In this document: positions 1-10,145 of the stretch, in pieces
Numbering within the stretch: position 1 is the stretch's first letter
Layout of the letters: the number at the start of each line of letters is the position of its first letter
Origin: Alphaproteobacteria bacterium
Lineage (GTDB): Bacteria > Pseudomonadota > Alphaproteobacteria > Rs-D84
Assembly (NCBI GenBank): GCA_024402755.1
Contig: JAKSTD010000001.1
Coordinates: 1 to 18,443, forward strand
Length of the DNA stretch: 18,443 bases
Reading direction: 5' to 3'
The notes under the pieces: model-generated
What the model saw: only the letters and a program-made list of their open reading frames with translations
Databases searched by the model: none
Told to the model about the DNA's origin: nothing
Program-made: the position numbers and the translations under genes

Positions 1-1
1 T

Positions 2-835
2 TTCGCTTTTCGCAAATTGCATGTATATAAATCAAGACGGCCTATTGTTTGTTTTGGTAATATTTTATCTGGTGGGGTCGGTAAAACACCCATGGTTCGT
101 GAAGTAGCAAAATTTTTCGATGCGCCTGTGGTTATGCGTGGCTATAAAAAATCTGCCGAAACCGGCGATGTCGGTGATGAAGCAAAAATGTTATCAAATG
201 ATGGTATTCTGGTGCATGTCGGAAATCGAAAAAGTAATCTGGTTTTATTAAACAAACAGAAATCAAATACACCGATTATTATGGATGATGGGTTTCAAAA
301 TTCTGGGATTAACAAAGATATTTCTATTTTGGTTTTTGATGAAGCGATTGGTTTTGGAAATGGCTTTTTATTGCCAGCGGGACCTTTGCGCGAAAGAAAA
401 TCTGCTATAAAACGTGCTGATGCGATTATATTGATAAAAAGAAAAAATGTTGTGCGAAATTTTGCACTGCCGACAGATATTCCAATATTTACTGCAAAGA
501 ATAGTGAAAGTTGCCCATTTGATAAAAAAACAAATGTGATTGCTTTTGCTGGGATTGGGTATCCAAAAAAGTTTTTCGATAATATTCCATGCAAGGTTGT
601 CGAAAAAATATCTTTCCCAGACCATTATCAATATAGTGATGAAGATGTAAATTCTTTGATTAAAAAAAGTAAAAAGAAAAATGCGGTGCTTTTGACAACT
701 GAAAAAGATTGGGTGCGTTTGCCAGATTGGGCAAAAAAACAGATAAAGTTTTCAGCGCTTAATACAGAAATTGAAAAAAGTTTTTATAACTGGATAAAAG
801 GAAAGGTAAATGAATACACTAACAAAAGAAATTAA
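2..835 (+). CDS. lpxK: Tetraacyldisaccharide 4'-kinase LpxK, 5'-truncated by window edge
   Basis: LpxK phosphorylates the 4' position of the lipid A disaccharide precursor using ATP, at the inner face of the cytoplasmic membrane. The P-loop GGVGKTP lies very near the visible N terminus (encoded around 74-94), and the late PDH motif (FPDHYQYSDED, around 618-650) matches the family. A TTG at 17 could serve as a start, but the frame is open to base 2 with family-like residues before it (FAFRKLHVYK), and LpxK proteins are about 320 residues against 272 from the TTG. I therefore treat the gene as cut by the window edge. Its 3' end overlaps lpxC by 26 bases, so the two are surely co-transcribed and probably translationally coupled. 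The stop is TAA. Confidence 0.93.
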   Translation, partial: FAFRKLHVYKSRRPIVCFGNILSGGVGKTPMVREVAKFFDAPVVMRGYKKSAETGDVGDEAKMLSNDGILVHVGNRKSNLVLLNKQKSNTPIIMDDGFQNSGINKDISILVFDEAIGFGNGFLLPAGPLRERKSAIKRADAIILIKRKNVVRNFALPTDIPIFTAKNSESCPFDKKTNVIAFAGIGYPKKFFDNIPCKVVEKISFPDHYQYSDEDVNSLIKKSKKKNAVLLTTEKDWVRLPDWAKKQIKFSALNTEIEKSFYNWIKGKVNEYTNKRN

Positions 836-1739
836 AATTTCTGGGGTTGGGATACATTCTGGGGTTCCTGTGAATATGGTTATAAAACCGTCAAGAAAAC
901 CCGGAATTTTTTTCAAAAGAACTGATTTAAAATATTCTGGTTTAATTCCTGCGGTGTTTGATAATGTTGGTGAAACAACAATGCGCAATACCACGATTGG
1001 TGGTAAAAATGGTGTACATGTGCAGACGATTGAACATTTGATGGCTACATTTTTTGTGCTGGGGATTGATAGCGCGATTATAGAAATTGATGGACCAGAA
1101 ACACCAATAATGGATGGCAGCGCATTTGAATTTTTTAACGCATTAAAAGAATCTGTGAATAAAAAAACAAATATGAAAAAAATTATTGTTAAAAAAACTG
1201 TTATCGCCAAAAGAAATGAACTGGTAAAATATATGCCGTTTTGGAAACGTATAAAAACAACTGTTTTAAATCATACAATTTGGCGCCGTGGTAATGGTTA
1301 TGTCAAATTATCACCAAATGCAAATGGTCTGTTAATAGATGCGACATTGGTTTATAATGATAAAATTATTGGGACACAATCTTATTCTTGTTTGCTGGAT
1401 GGAACAAAAAAATCAGTTGATAATTTTGTTAAAAATATATCAAAAGCAAGAACTTTTGGAAAATATTCTGAATGGGATTATTTAAAAGCGCATGGCATGG
1501 GACGTGGTGCAAATGAAAACAATGTAATAGTTTTAAACAAAGATGGGGACGGAACACTTAATAAATTACATTACAAAGATGAATTTGTTCGTCATAAAAT
1601 CATAGATGCGATTGGTGATATGTTCACAAGTTCTGGTTTTATTTATGGGCATCTGGAATCATATAAGGGGTCACATGCGCTGAATAATTTGGTTTTGCGC
1701 AAATTGTTTAGCGATAAATCTAATTACGAAATCGTTTAA
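810..1739 (+). CDS. lpxC: UDP-3-O-acyl-N-acetylglucosamine deacetylase LpxC
   Basis: LpxC is the zinc-dependent deacetylase that commits UDP-GlcNAc derivatives to lipid A synthesis. At 309 residues it has normal length. Visible hallmarks are EHLMA (E75 general base, H76 zinc ligand), MDGSAFEF (101-108), SKARTFG (211-217), RHKIIDAIGD (H262 and D266, the other zinc ligands) and GSHALNN (H289). All residues known to be catalytic in the E. coli enzyme have a counterpart. Between about 134 and 160 there is an extra, basic and aromatic stretch relative to E. coli LpxC, in the second sub-domain. The ATG at 810 lies inside the end of lpxK. The lipoprotein gene follows 15 bases after the stop. Adjacent overlapping lpxK and lpxC is not the enterobacterial arrangement. 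Confidence 0.96.
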   Translation: MNTLTKEIKISGVGIHSGVPVNMVIKPSRKPGIFFKRTDLKYSGLIPAVFDNVGETTMRNTTIGGKNGVHVQTIEHLMATFFVLGIDSAIIEIDGPETPIMDGSAFEFFNALKESVNKKTNMKKIIVKKTVIAKRNELVKYMPFWKRIKTTVLNHTIWRRGNGYVKLSPNANGLLIDATLVYNDKIIGTQSYSCLLDGTKKSVDNFVKNISKARTFGKYSEWDYLKAHGMGRGANENNVIVLNKDGDGTLNKLHYKDEFVRHKIIDAIGDMFTSSGFIYGHLESYKGSHALNNLVLRKLFSDKSNYEIV

Positions 1740-1754
1740 AAAAAGGAGTAACAA

Positions 1755-2072
1755 ATGAAAAAAAGTATCTTTTTATTATCTTTGGCTGCTTTATGTGGCT
1801 GTGAAACAACACAAAATCTTGGGAATGGTTTAACTAGATTGACAGAAGAACCAAAAAATTGTGATTTCTTATATAATCTGGATTCTAGTGTGACAACTTA
1901 TAAATTGTCTGGTGCGTATGAATATATTGAAAAAAGCATCTTGGAAAACAAAGATTTAATCGGGGATTCTTATTTGATTGTAAATGAAGATGTAATTGAT
2001 AATGTTGGTGCTGTATTTGGTCCAGAACATACTTATAAATTCAAAGTAAAAGTGTATGATTGTATAAAATAA
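1755..2072 (+). CDS. Small predicted lipoprotein, function unknown
   Basis: A 105-residue protein with a short basic start (MKKS), a hydrophobic stretch and a lipobox-like ALCGC ending at Cys16, so it is probably exported and lipidated. The mature part is about 90 residues, with a Cys near its start (NCDFLY) and another near its C terminus (YDCIK), plus a central GDSYLIV strand. This spacing recalls small two-Cys envelope lipoproteins such as DUF4156/RcsF-like proteins, but that is only a resemblance. A good ribosome binding site (AAGGAG, seven bases before the ATG) supports the start. It is the last gene of the lpxK-lpxC operon, directly before a strong terminator, which hints at an envelope role. 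I do not recognise a specific family. Confidence 0.8.
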   Translation: MKKSIFLLSLAALCGCETTQNLGNGLTRLTEEPKNCDFLYNLDSSVTTYKLSGAYEYIEKSILENKDLIGDSYLIVNEDVIDNVGAVFGPEHTYKFKVKVYDCIK

Positions 2073-2073
2073 T

Positions 2074-2100
2074 AAAAAGTCGTAGAAATACGACTTTTTT
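2074..2100 (+). terminator. Rho-independent terminator after the lpx operon
   Basis: A perfect 11-bp inverted repeat (AAAAAGTCGTA, GAAA tetraloop, TACGACTTTTT) ends in a T run two bases after the lipoprotein stop codon. It separates the lpx operon from the pilus operon. Confidence 0.93.
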
Positions 2101-2136
2101 AGTATAAATTTCGGCTTTATTTTTTTTATCGATTTG

Positions 2137-2145
2137 TGCTATAAT
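2137..2145 (+). promoter_or_regulatory. Extended -10 promoter for the pil operon
   Basis: TGCTATAAT is a perfect extended -10 (TG-N-TATAAT) in the gap between the upstream terminator and pilO. No good -35 box is seen (the best is TTTATT-like around 2116), which fits extended -10 promoters. The predicted start of transcription is near 2152, giving a leader of about 80 bases before the TTG at 2236. Confidence 0.6.
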
Positions 2146-2235
2146 GTTTTTAAAACGAGAGATCTTTGATAGAACAACTACTAACTGTTTATCGTACAAC
2201 GTGCTGGTAATACTGCGCAAAATTATGCAAGACAG

Positions 2236-3387
2236 TTGGCTAAAAATGGCGATAAAAAGTACACCTTGTATGTTGGGTACAAATCTATGGTCGGTTTAAC
2301 CGATACATACGAAGGCGCAAATGCTGGTATGCCAAGTGCTGCGATAGAGATAGTTAGCACTTTGTCAGATTTAGTTTCATTTTTGGGTGTATTCCAGGCG
2401 GATAATAACAAGTATTATTTAATCGCTGTTCGTAATGGGGTCATTATTCGTGATATTTTGCTGACTGATGCAGAAAGTGCCAGAAATTTATATACCCAAA
2501 TGTCAGAAATACCAGATTGGGGCGCTTTGTTTGCGCCATCTTCTTGGGGAATACCAAAATCCCAAGAAAAACTGTTATCTGATTTGATGGGACAGGGGGC
2601 AAATGCAAAGTTGCACGAGATAAGTACTATAAAGTCAATGTTCCCATCTATGGTATTTTTGGTTTTGTTTGCTGTGTTTGGATATGTTGTTTTAAAAAAT
2701 TCTGTGGTGAACAACAAACATGTTAATAAACCAACAATAAGCGCGGAAAAAATAGCAGAATATAAAAAACAAATAGAAGAAAAAACTCAAAAAATAACGG
2801 ATAAAATTTTACCTACAGTTGTGGAACAAGATATAGATTATGCTTATAATCATTTGCCAAATGTTAATGAACGGGCAAGTTTGTGTTACAGGGCGATGGC
2901 TTTTGTAATGCAACCAATTATTGGATGGAATCAAACTTATGCCAGGTGCGATGAAGAATATGTATCTGCTAATTTTATTCGTGATTTTGGAACACTGAAT
3001 GATTTTTATGATATTGGTGGCGATTTAATGCCTGGTGCAATGGTTCAACAGATTTCAGAAGATGAGATAGTTGTTCGTGTAAAGTTACCAGAACTTAGAA
3101 CTTCTTTTTCTATTGATGAACGCGATCAGACAACTTTGATGCGTGATGTCACAACAATTTTTCAACAATCTAATATTAATGCGAATATCCAAGGTGTCGT
3201 AGATACTGTTTCAACTGCTTCTGGGACAGAGAATATTTATGTGACAGAAATAGGTGTTGCATCTAAATTAATACCGACAGAATTTATGCGTGCGTTTGAT
3301 GAATTTAATGGTGTGTATATGCCGTCTGTAACATGGCGCGCAGGTACAAAAATGTGGAATTACGAAGTTGTAATTTATTCTAAATAA
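2236..3387 (+). CDS. pilO: PilO2-like type IVb pilus accessory protein, start uncertain
   Basis: This resembles PilO (PilO2) of R64-type thin pili, a bitopic inner-membrane platform protein. From the TTG at 2236 it is 383 residues. A cytoplasmic N-terminal part contains the family-like stretch YYLIAVRNG (61-69) and an APSSWGIP segment (100-107). One transmembrane helix lies at about 135-155 and a periplasmic domain follows. The order with pilP, pilQ and pilR supports the call. The start is doubtful: no ATG or GTG and no clear ribosome binding site precede the conserved part. The frame stays open upstream to 2185 (stop at 2182) with protein-like residues (IVQRAGNTAQNYARQ). The true start may be a rare codon such as the CTG at 2185, or a frameshift may separate it from the TTG at 2166, which follows a weak GAGAG. 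Confidence 0.72.
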   Translation: MAKNGDKKYTLYVGYKSMVGLTDTYEGANAGMPSAAIEIVSTLSDLVSFLGVFQADNNKYYLIAVRNGVIIRDILLTDAESARNLYTQMSEIPDWGALFAPSSWGIPKSQEKLLSDLMGQGANAKLHEISTIKSMFPSMVFLVLFAVFGYVVLKNSVVNNKHVNKPTISAEKIAEYKKQIEEKTQKITDKILPTVVEQDIDYAYNHLPNVNERASLCYRAMAFVMQPIIGWNQTYARCDEEYVSANFIRDFGTLNDFYDIGGDLMPGAMVQQISEDEIVVRVKLPELRTSFSIDERDQTTLMRDVTTIFQQSNINANIQGVVDTVSTASGTENIYVTEIGVASKLIPTEFMRAFDEFNGVYMPSVTWRAGTKMWNYEVVIYSK

Positions 3388-3399
3388 AAGGTGGAAAAC

Positions 3400-4089
3400 A
3401 TGTTTAAAAAATTAAATATTATTGTGTTTGCAGTTATGATAGCATTGGGGCTGCATATTTCTGCTGGTTGGTCCCAGGAAGAATATATTGACGATTTCAT
3501 AGAATATGATGATGCAGATAATGTCGGTCAGGATGCAGAAATCGCAGACGAAATGTCTATTCAGGCATTGCAGGAATATGATATGTCTGGTTCATTGTTT
3601 GAAAAAATCACGATGCTGGAACAAGAAAAAGTTGTTGCACAACTGGAAAAAGAACGCGCACAACTGGATTTAGATTTGGACAGATTAAATGCAGAAAGAA
3701 TTAAATTACAGATGGAATTGGACACTTTGTCTGGTCGTGCAGAACAACAACAACATGAATTAGAAACTGCGAAAACTCAATTAGAAAGCCAGACAGAAAA
3801 GTTAAAACAGCAAAGATATGCGCTGGATGAAGAGATGGATGAAGTGGTCGCGAAAAAAACCGCTCCGAAAAAAGAAGATGGTAATTTCAGCAGAAGATAT
3901 AAATTAATAAATATTTCCGGGGTGGATAATCAATTACAGGCAACTGTTCAGGAAGTATCCACGGGGCAAAATAAACGCATTGAGGTGGGACGTGATTTGG
4001 ACGGTTATATCGTAAAATCTATATCTTTAAATGATGGTATTGTTTTTGAAAAAGACGGTGTAGAAGAAAGTTTAAATATTGGAAAATAA
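3400..4089 (+). CDS. pilP: PilP-like type IVb pilus biogenesis protein
   Basis: A 229-residue exported protein. It has a signal peptide (KK, then a hydrophobic core to about residue 26, ending ISAGWSQ) and an acidic linker. A strong coiled coil follows at about 55-130, rich in Glu, Gln, Leu and Lys heptads. The small C-terminal beta domain (about 165-229) has the PilP pattern of a Gly-Val-Asp turn, then SV/G-rich strands (ISGVDNQLQATVQEV, VGRDLDGYIVKSI). PilP proteins act in the periplasm near the secretin and the PilO platform. I chose the ATG at 3400 because AAGGTGG (3388-3394) sits at good spacing before it; the GTG at 3391 lies inside that site. It starts 12 bases after pilO. Confidence 0.82.
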   Translation: MFKKLNIIVFAVMIALGLHISAGWSQEEYIDDFIEYDDADNVGQDAEIADEMSIQALQEYDMSGSLFEKITMLEQEKVVAQLEKERAQLDLDLDRLNAERIKLQMELDTLSGRAEQQQHELETAKTQLESQTEKLKQQRYALDEEMDEVVAKKTAPKKEDGNFSRRYKLINISGVDNQLQATVQEVSTGQNKRIEVGRDLDGYIVKSISLNDGIVFEKDGVEESLNIGK

Positions 4090-4093
4090 AGAT

Positions 4094-5719
4094 ATGCAAT
4101 GCACAGATAATATTTTTGCAAATGTTAAAGAGTTGTCTGTACCAGTTGGTTTAGAGAAAGCAAACAGCAAAGATATACTGGATTATTTGTTTGCGAATAA
4201 TAACCGACTGTTGACAGCATATTCTGGTGAATTGGCTTTGCCAAAGGATACACAGAATTTAATTGCATATTTTTCTGGGGGTGAACTTGTTATATCGCGA
4301 ACACATCAATATGATGGACGTGTGTTGGCTTTTCTTGATTTGTTGCAACAAAAAAATCTTGTAGTGAAAAGACCTTATTATTCTGATTTGGGTTTGTTGT
4401 CTAATATATATAAAACTAATGATGAAAGATTGGGCAGTGGTATTCGTGCGCGCGCAGATTATGATAACCAGATGCAGAAAGATTTTGTCGATATAATTGC
4501 ACGTGCTGCCGCACAAAAAGTTTCTGATATTCATATTGAAGTTGCGGATCAAACAACAATATATTTCCGTATTGATGGCAGTATGCAACCTGTTTTGGAA
4601 TATAATTCCCAATGGGGAGAATCTTTTGTCAGGGCTGCTTTTGCATCTGCGGATATTTCTAATTCCAGTTATGCGCAAAATGAATATCAGACCGCCCAGA
4701 AAGACGGACGAACACCTTTGCGCGGAACCAAAGATTTGTATTTGCCTGCGGGGGTTTTGGGTATCAGAATGCAATTTAATCCAATTGCATTTGGTTCGCA
4801 ATATGTTGTTATGCGTCTTCTTTATGATAACCCCAGCGAAGGTGTTAAATTAGAACAGGAATTTAATGAATACGAACGAAAATTATTGATGCGTCTGCGT
4901 TCTGCACCAACAGGCTTGGTAATTGTGGCGGGGCCTACATCATCTGGTAAATCAACGACTTTGGTTCATAATATGGCGTTGATGCTAAAAGAAAGAAGAT
5001 ATGAAATAAATCTTATAACCGTGGAAGACCCAGCAGAACAAAAAATTTTTGGTGCACATCAAATACCAGTTGTTAATGCTGTTAATGAAGAGCAAAGGGA
5101 ACAAAAATTTACAGAGGCCCTGGCGGCCGCATTGCGCAGTGACCCTGATACATTGATGGTCGGTGAAATCAGAACATTGTCTGCGGCACAACTAACCGTC
5201 AAAGGTGCATTGTCTGGGCATAATGTTTGGACGACTTTACATGCGAATTCTGCGATGGGTGCGTTGATGCGATTGCTTGATATGGGGGTAGAGGCATTTA
5301 AATTAAAAGATGAAACGATGATACGCGGTCTTGTATCTATGCGTTTGTTTAAAAAGTTATGTCCGCATTGTCGTGAAAAGTTGTCTGAGAAACATGAACA
5401 TCCGGCATATAATCGTGTCAAGGATGCGTTTGGTGAATTAGGATTGAATCAGGTTTATGTTCGTGGTGTCGGTTGTGAATATTGTAATGGCACTGGGACT
5501 ATTGGTCGTATCAAGGCCGGTGAAATTATTATGACGAACAGTGAATTTTTAAGTATGGCATTAAGTGGCGAAACAGAGGCGGCATTAAAATATTGGCTGG
5601 AAAAAATGAACGGACGAACATTGAAAGAAGCAGCCATAGAATTAATGTTGCGTGGAATTATCGGTGTGGATGAACTGGAACGCTGGGTTGGTATGCTGGA
5701 CAGACCATGGGTGTATTAA
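4094..5719 (+). CDS. pilQ: PilQ/PilB-type pilus assembly ATPase (GspE family)
   Basis: This is the cytoplasmic hexameric ATPase that drives pilus extension, named PilQ in R64-type systems and not the secretin of that name. From the ATG at 4094 it has 541 residues. An N-terminal domain (to about 250) includes KVSDIHIE. The ATPase core follows with Walker A GPTSSGKST (about 280-288), the Asp box VEDPAEQ (about 310-316), Walker B LMVGEIR (about 354-360) and the His box WTTLHAN (about 379-385). A four-cysteine zinc knuckle is formed by CPHC (about 423-426) and CEYC (about 461-464), as in GspE/PilB. Residue counts are taken from this start. An in-frame TTG at 4079, overlapping pilP by 11 bases, is the alternative start. 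It begins four bases after pilP. Confidence 0.9.
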   Translation: MQCTDNIFANVKELSVPVGLEKANSKDILDYLFANNNRLLTAYSGELALPKDTQNLIAYFSGGELVISRTHQYDGRVLAFLDLLQQKNLVVKRPYYSDLGLLSNIYKTNDERLGSGIRARADYDNQMQKDFVDIIARAAAQKVSDIHIEVADQTTIYFRIDGSMQPVLEYNSQWGESFVRAAFASADISNSSYAQNEYQTAQKDGRTPLRGTKDLYLPAGVLGIRMQFNPIAFGSQYVVMRLLYDNPSEGVKLEQEFNEYERKLLMRLRSAPTGLVIVAGPTSSGKSTTLVHNMALMLKERRYEINLITVEDPAEQKIFGAHQIPVVNAVNEEQREQKFTEALAAALRSDPDTLMVGEIRTLSAAQLTVKGALSGHNVWTTLHANSAMGALMRLLDMGVEAFKLKDETMIRGLVSMRLFKKLCPHCREKLSEKHEHPAYNRVKDAFGELGLNQVYVRGVGCEYCNGTGTIGRIKAGEIIMTNSEFLSMALSGETEAALKYWLEKMNGRTLKEAAIELMLRGIIGVDELERWVGMLDRPWVY

Positions 5720-5723
5720 AATT

Positions 5724-6794
5724 ATGAATAGATTAGAATTGCTTTATGCAAGATTAGTTTTTAGAACGGATACAGAAAAACGTATGGCTGTCACACGCAA
5801 GATTGCATCGCTTTTGCGTAATAATTTTACATTGATGGCTGCGTTGCACCGAACCGAGGTGATTGAACCAGATCATGGGCGAAAACCAAATGAGCCTTTT
5901 GCTATTGCTATGCGTGATATTCAGCAAAATCTAGAACGTGGTATGACTTTTGCCCAGGCGACTTATGATTGGGTTCCACGTGAAGAAACATTACTTATGA
6001 TATCTGGTAATGTATCCAGTTTGGTTATATCTTTGGAAAATGTTGGACGAATTGTCAATGGAATAAATCGTATTAAACGTGCGATGTGGTCTGCTGTCAC
6101 GTATCCATTGTTTTTGTTTGTGCTGACCGTGGCGATAGTGATAATGGTTGGACTTTATCTTGTTCCCCCACTAACAGAGGCAGCCGGTTCGACAGTTGTT
6201 TGGCGGGGCAGTGCAGCATCACTTGTTTGGGTGTCAGAGATGGCTGGAAAATATTGGCATTTGTTGGCTGGCGGATTTGCGATATTGTTTGTTTTGATAT
6301 GGTCATCTTTGCCGGTATGGACTGGAAAACTTAGGACATTGTTTGATAAACTGCCACCATGGAATACATATAAATTACAATTATCAGTCAGTTGGTTAAT
6401 GTCTTTGTCTGCAATGGTGTCAGCTGGGGTTTCTGTGCCAGATGCGATGCGTTTATTGGCAGATTATTCAAATCGTTATTTGGCAGATATTTTAGAAGAA
6501 GCATTACACTATATCGCAAATGGTGAAAATTTGGGTAACGCGTTGGCGGCAACTGGTAAAGATTTCCCAAGTTCTGAAATAGTGGGCGATTTAATAATAT
6601 ATTCAGATATGAATGATTTTGCGAAAAATGTAAGTCAAATCGCAAATGATTACTTGGAAGAATCTGTTCGAAAAATGGAAAGTATATCAAGTGTATTGAA
6701 CAGTATCGGTATAATATTAGTGTCTATAATAATCGGTTGGGTTGTTATGGGAACATTCCAAATGCAAGAACAAATTACATCTGTGTTGATGTAA
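5724..6794 (+). CDS. pilR: PilR-like inner-membrane platform protein (GspF/T2SSF family)
   Basis: A 356-residue GspF-family polytopic protein that forms the inner-membrane platform turned by the PilQ ATPase. There are two cytoplasmic helical T2SSF domains. The first is at about 25-120, with RKIASLLRNN near its start. The second is at about 205-325, with AMVSAGVSVPDAM. Transmembrane segments lie at about 128-148, 178-198 and 327-350. The start is the ATG at 5724, four bases after the pilQ stop; the frame is open further back into pilQ, but that part is not family-like. The upstream ribosome binding site is weak, so translation probably depends on coupling to pilQ. It is the last pil gene before a terminator. 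No pilin, prepilin peptidase or secretin gene follows. Confidence 0.88.
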   Translation: MNRLELLYARLVFRTDTEKRMAVTRKIASLLRNNFTLMAALHRTEVIEPDHGRKPNEPFAIAMRDIQQNLERGMTFAQATYDWVPREETLLMISGNVSSLVISLENVGRIVNGINRIKRAMWSAVTYPLFLFVLTVAIVIMVGLYLVPPLTEAAGSTVVWRGSAASLVWVSEMAGKYWHLLAGGFAILFVLIWSSLPVWTGKLRTLFDKLPPWNTYKLQLSVSWLMSLSAMVSAGVSVPDAMRLLADYSNRYLADILEEALHYIANGENLGNALAATGKDFPSSEIVGDLIIYSDMNDFAKNVSQIANDYLEESVRKMESISSVLNSIGIILVSIIIGWVVMGTFQMQEQITSVLM

Positions 6795-6818
6795 AAAATC
6801 CCCGAAACGGGGATTTTT
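6794..6818. terminator. Bidirectional terminator between pilR and the RusA-like gene
   Basis: A perfect 11-bp stem (AAAAATCCCCG, AAA loop, CGGGGATTTTT) starts at the pilR stop codon and ends three bases before the stop of the convergent minus-strand gene. The A and T tracts make it usable from both strands. Confidence 0.92.
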
Positions 6819-6821
6819 AAT

Positions 6822-7391
6822 TTAAACCATAAATGGCAGGTTTTCCAGTGTCCCTTCGGTCACGCGGACATTTACGTCAATCAACATAAATACCGCATCG
6901 GGTGATTTTTGCCCGCGTCCCGCAAATGCGTTCGGTGATAATAAATGGCTGGTGTTCACGGTCAACTTTGTGACCAGGTGGTCGTCGTCAAGTAATGTAT
7001 AAATCGGCCCAATATCACGTGGTGTATTTTCCCCAATTTCATGTTCGTTTTGTGGACAACGCAACCCGTCAAGAATCGTTTTTACACGATTGTCGATATC
7101 AGAATGTGGAACACCCACGATTTCAGGATGCATCAATAAAATATCCAGTTCTGCAATCATTTTTAGATTTGGTGTGATGATTGGGTTCCAATCTATACCA
7201 CCAATGTGACGGGTTATAATTGGACTTTTTTTTGCGCCAGGCATCATAAATTTTGTCAAATTGTCCCAGGGCTTGAATTCAACCAGTTTCTTTAATTGTG
7301 GATGAAATTGCATACGAATATCAGCAATATGTTGCGCCCGTTTTTTCGGGTTTGTCAATATGTCGCCATAATACAATAATTTAAATTTCAT
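6822..7391 (-). CDS. RusA-like Holliday-junction resolvase/endodeoxyribonuclease
   Basis: A 189-residue protein that I read as a RusA-family nuclease. RusA cuts four-way DNA junctions and in E. coli uses D70, D72 and D91, with N73 and K76 nearby. Here HSDIDNRVKTILDGL gives D98, D100, N101 and K104 with identical spacing, and LLDDDHLV (D135-D137) supplies the third acidic position. Between them lies an extra stretch of about 16 residues (111-131). At its N terminus the protein is longer than E. coli RusA (about 120 residues). A good ribosome binding site (AAAAGGA) precedes the ATG. RusA genes are usually found in prophages; here the neighbours are pilus genes and gyrB, and no phage gene is seen. 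The enzymatic call is inference from the motif. Confidence 0.7.
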   Translation of the reverse strand: MKFKLLYYGDILTNPKKRAQHIADIRMQFHPQLKKLVEFKPWDNLTKFMMPGAKKSPIITRHIGGIDWNPIITPNLKMIAELDILLMHPEIVGVPHSDIDNRVKTILDGLRCPQNEHEIGENTPRDIGPIYTLLDDDHLVTKLTVNTSHLLSPNAFAGRGQKSPDAVFMLIDVNVRVTEGTLENLPFMV

Positions 7392-7427
7392 AATATGTCC
7401 TTTTGGCTATTTTTTTCTTATTTTTCC

Positions 7428-7456
7428 TTGATAATTATATCATAAATTGCTATGGT
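7428..7456 (+). promoter_or_regulatory. gyrB promoter
   Basis: TTGATA (7428-7433), a 17-base spacer and TATGGT (7451-7456), with the gyrB ATG 28 bases later behind an AAAGGA ribosome binding site. It overlaps the divergent promoter of the RusA-like gene. Confidence 0.7.
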
Positions 7457-7461
7457 TTGAA
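7434..7461 (-). promoter_or_regulatory. Promoter of the RusA-like gene, overlapping the gyrB promoter
   Basis: On the minus strand, TTCAAA (7461-7456), a 16-base spacer and a perfect TATAAT (7439-7434). The two promoters occupy the same 34 bases in opposite directions, so RNA polymerase binding at one should exclude the other. Confidence 0.55.
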
Positions 7462-7484
7462 CAGCAAAAAGAAAGGATTTTTAA

Positions 7485-9884
<2,400 letters not shown>

Positions 9885-9896
9885 TAAAAGGATAAG

Positions 9897-10145
9897 ATGT
9901 CGGATAATGTTGTTGATAAATCAGAAAGTAATCACAACAATATTTTGTTGCAGGAGTTTTATCGGCTTCATCAAGAATTATCAAATAAACATTATTCGAC
10001 AACAGATTCTGAAAAGAATTCAAGATTAAATGAACTGGAAAAAGCGCGCGAAAAAATAAAGCAAGAAATAATCGCGTCTGATAATTCATCGGATAAATCT
10101 GTTCTTTATACAGCGATAGCAAAGTTTAAAAAAAGAAATGGATAA
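9897..10145 (+). CDS. Small conserved-looking protein of unknown function
   Basis: An 82-residue, highly charged and soluble protein with no signal peptide or membrane segment. The middle (about 15-60) is predicted helical and may form a short coiled coil (LQEFYRLHQELSN, LNELEKAREKIKQEI). It looks real because a good ribosome binding site (AAAGGA) precedes the ATG, it starts 12 bases after gyrB, and its stop overlaps the next start by 8 bases. No family is recognised. The position suggests it is co-produced with the glycosylase-like protein downstream and could be a small partner, but nothing in the sequence shows a function. Confidence 0.75.
   Translation: MSDNVVDKSESNHNNILLQEFYRLHQELSNKHYSTTDSEKNSRLNELEKAREKIKQEIIASDNSSDKSVLYTAIAKFKKRNG

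Noticed and set aside
4259..5637. Long minus-strand open frames inside pilQ
   Set aside because: They are antisense to a gene with clear ATPase motifs and show no family features.
5652..5723. Longer pilR starting inside pilQ
   Set aside because: The extra residues are the out-of-frame reading of pilQ, and the ATG at 5724 begins the family-like sequence.
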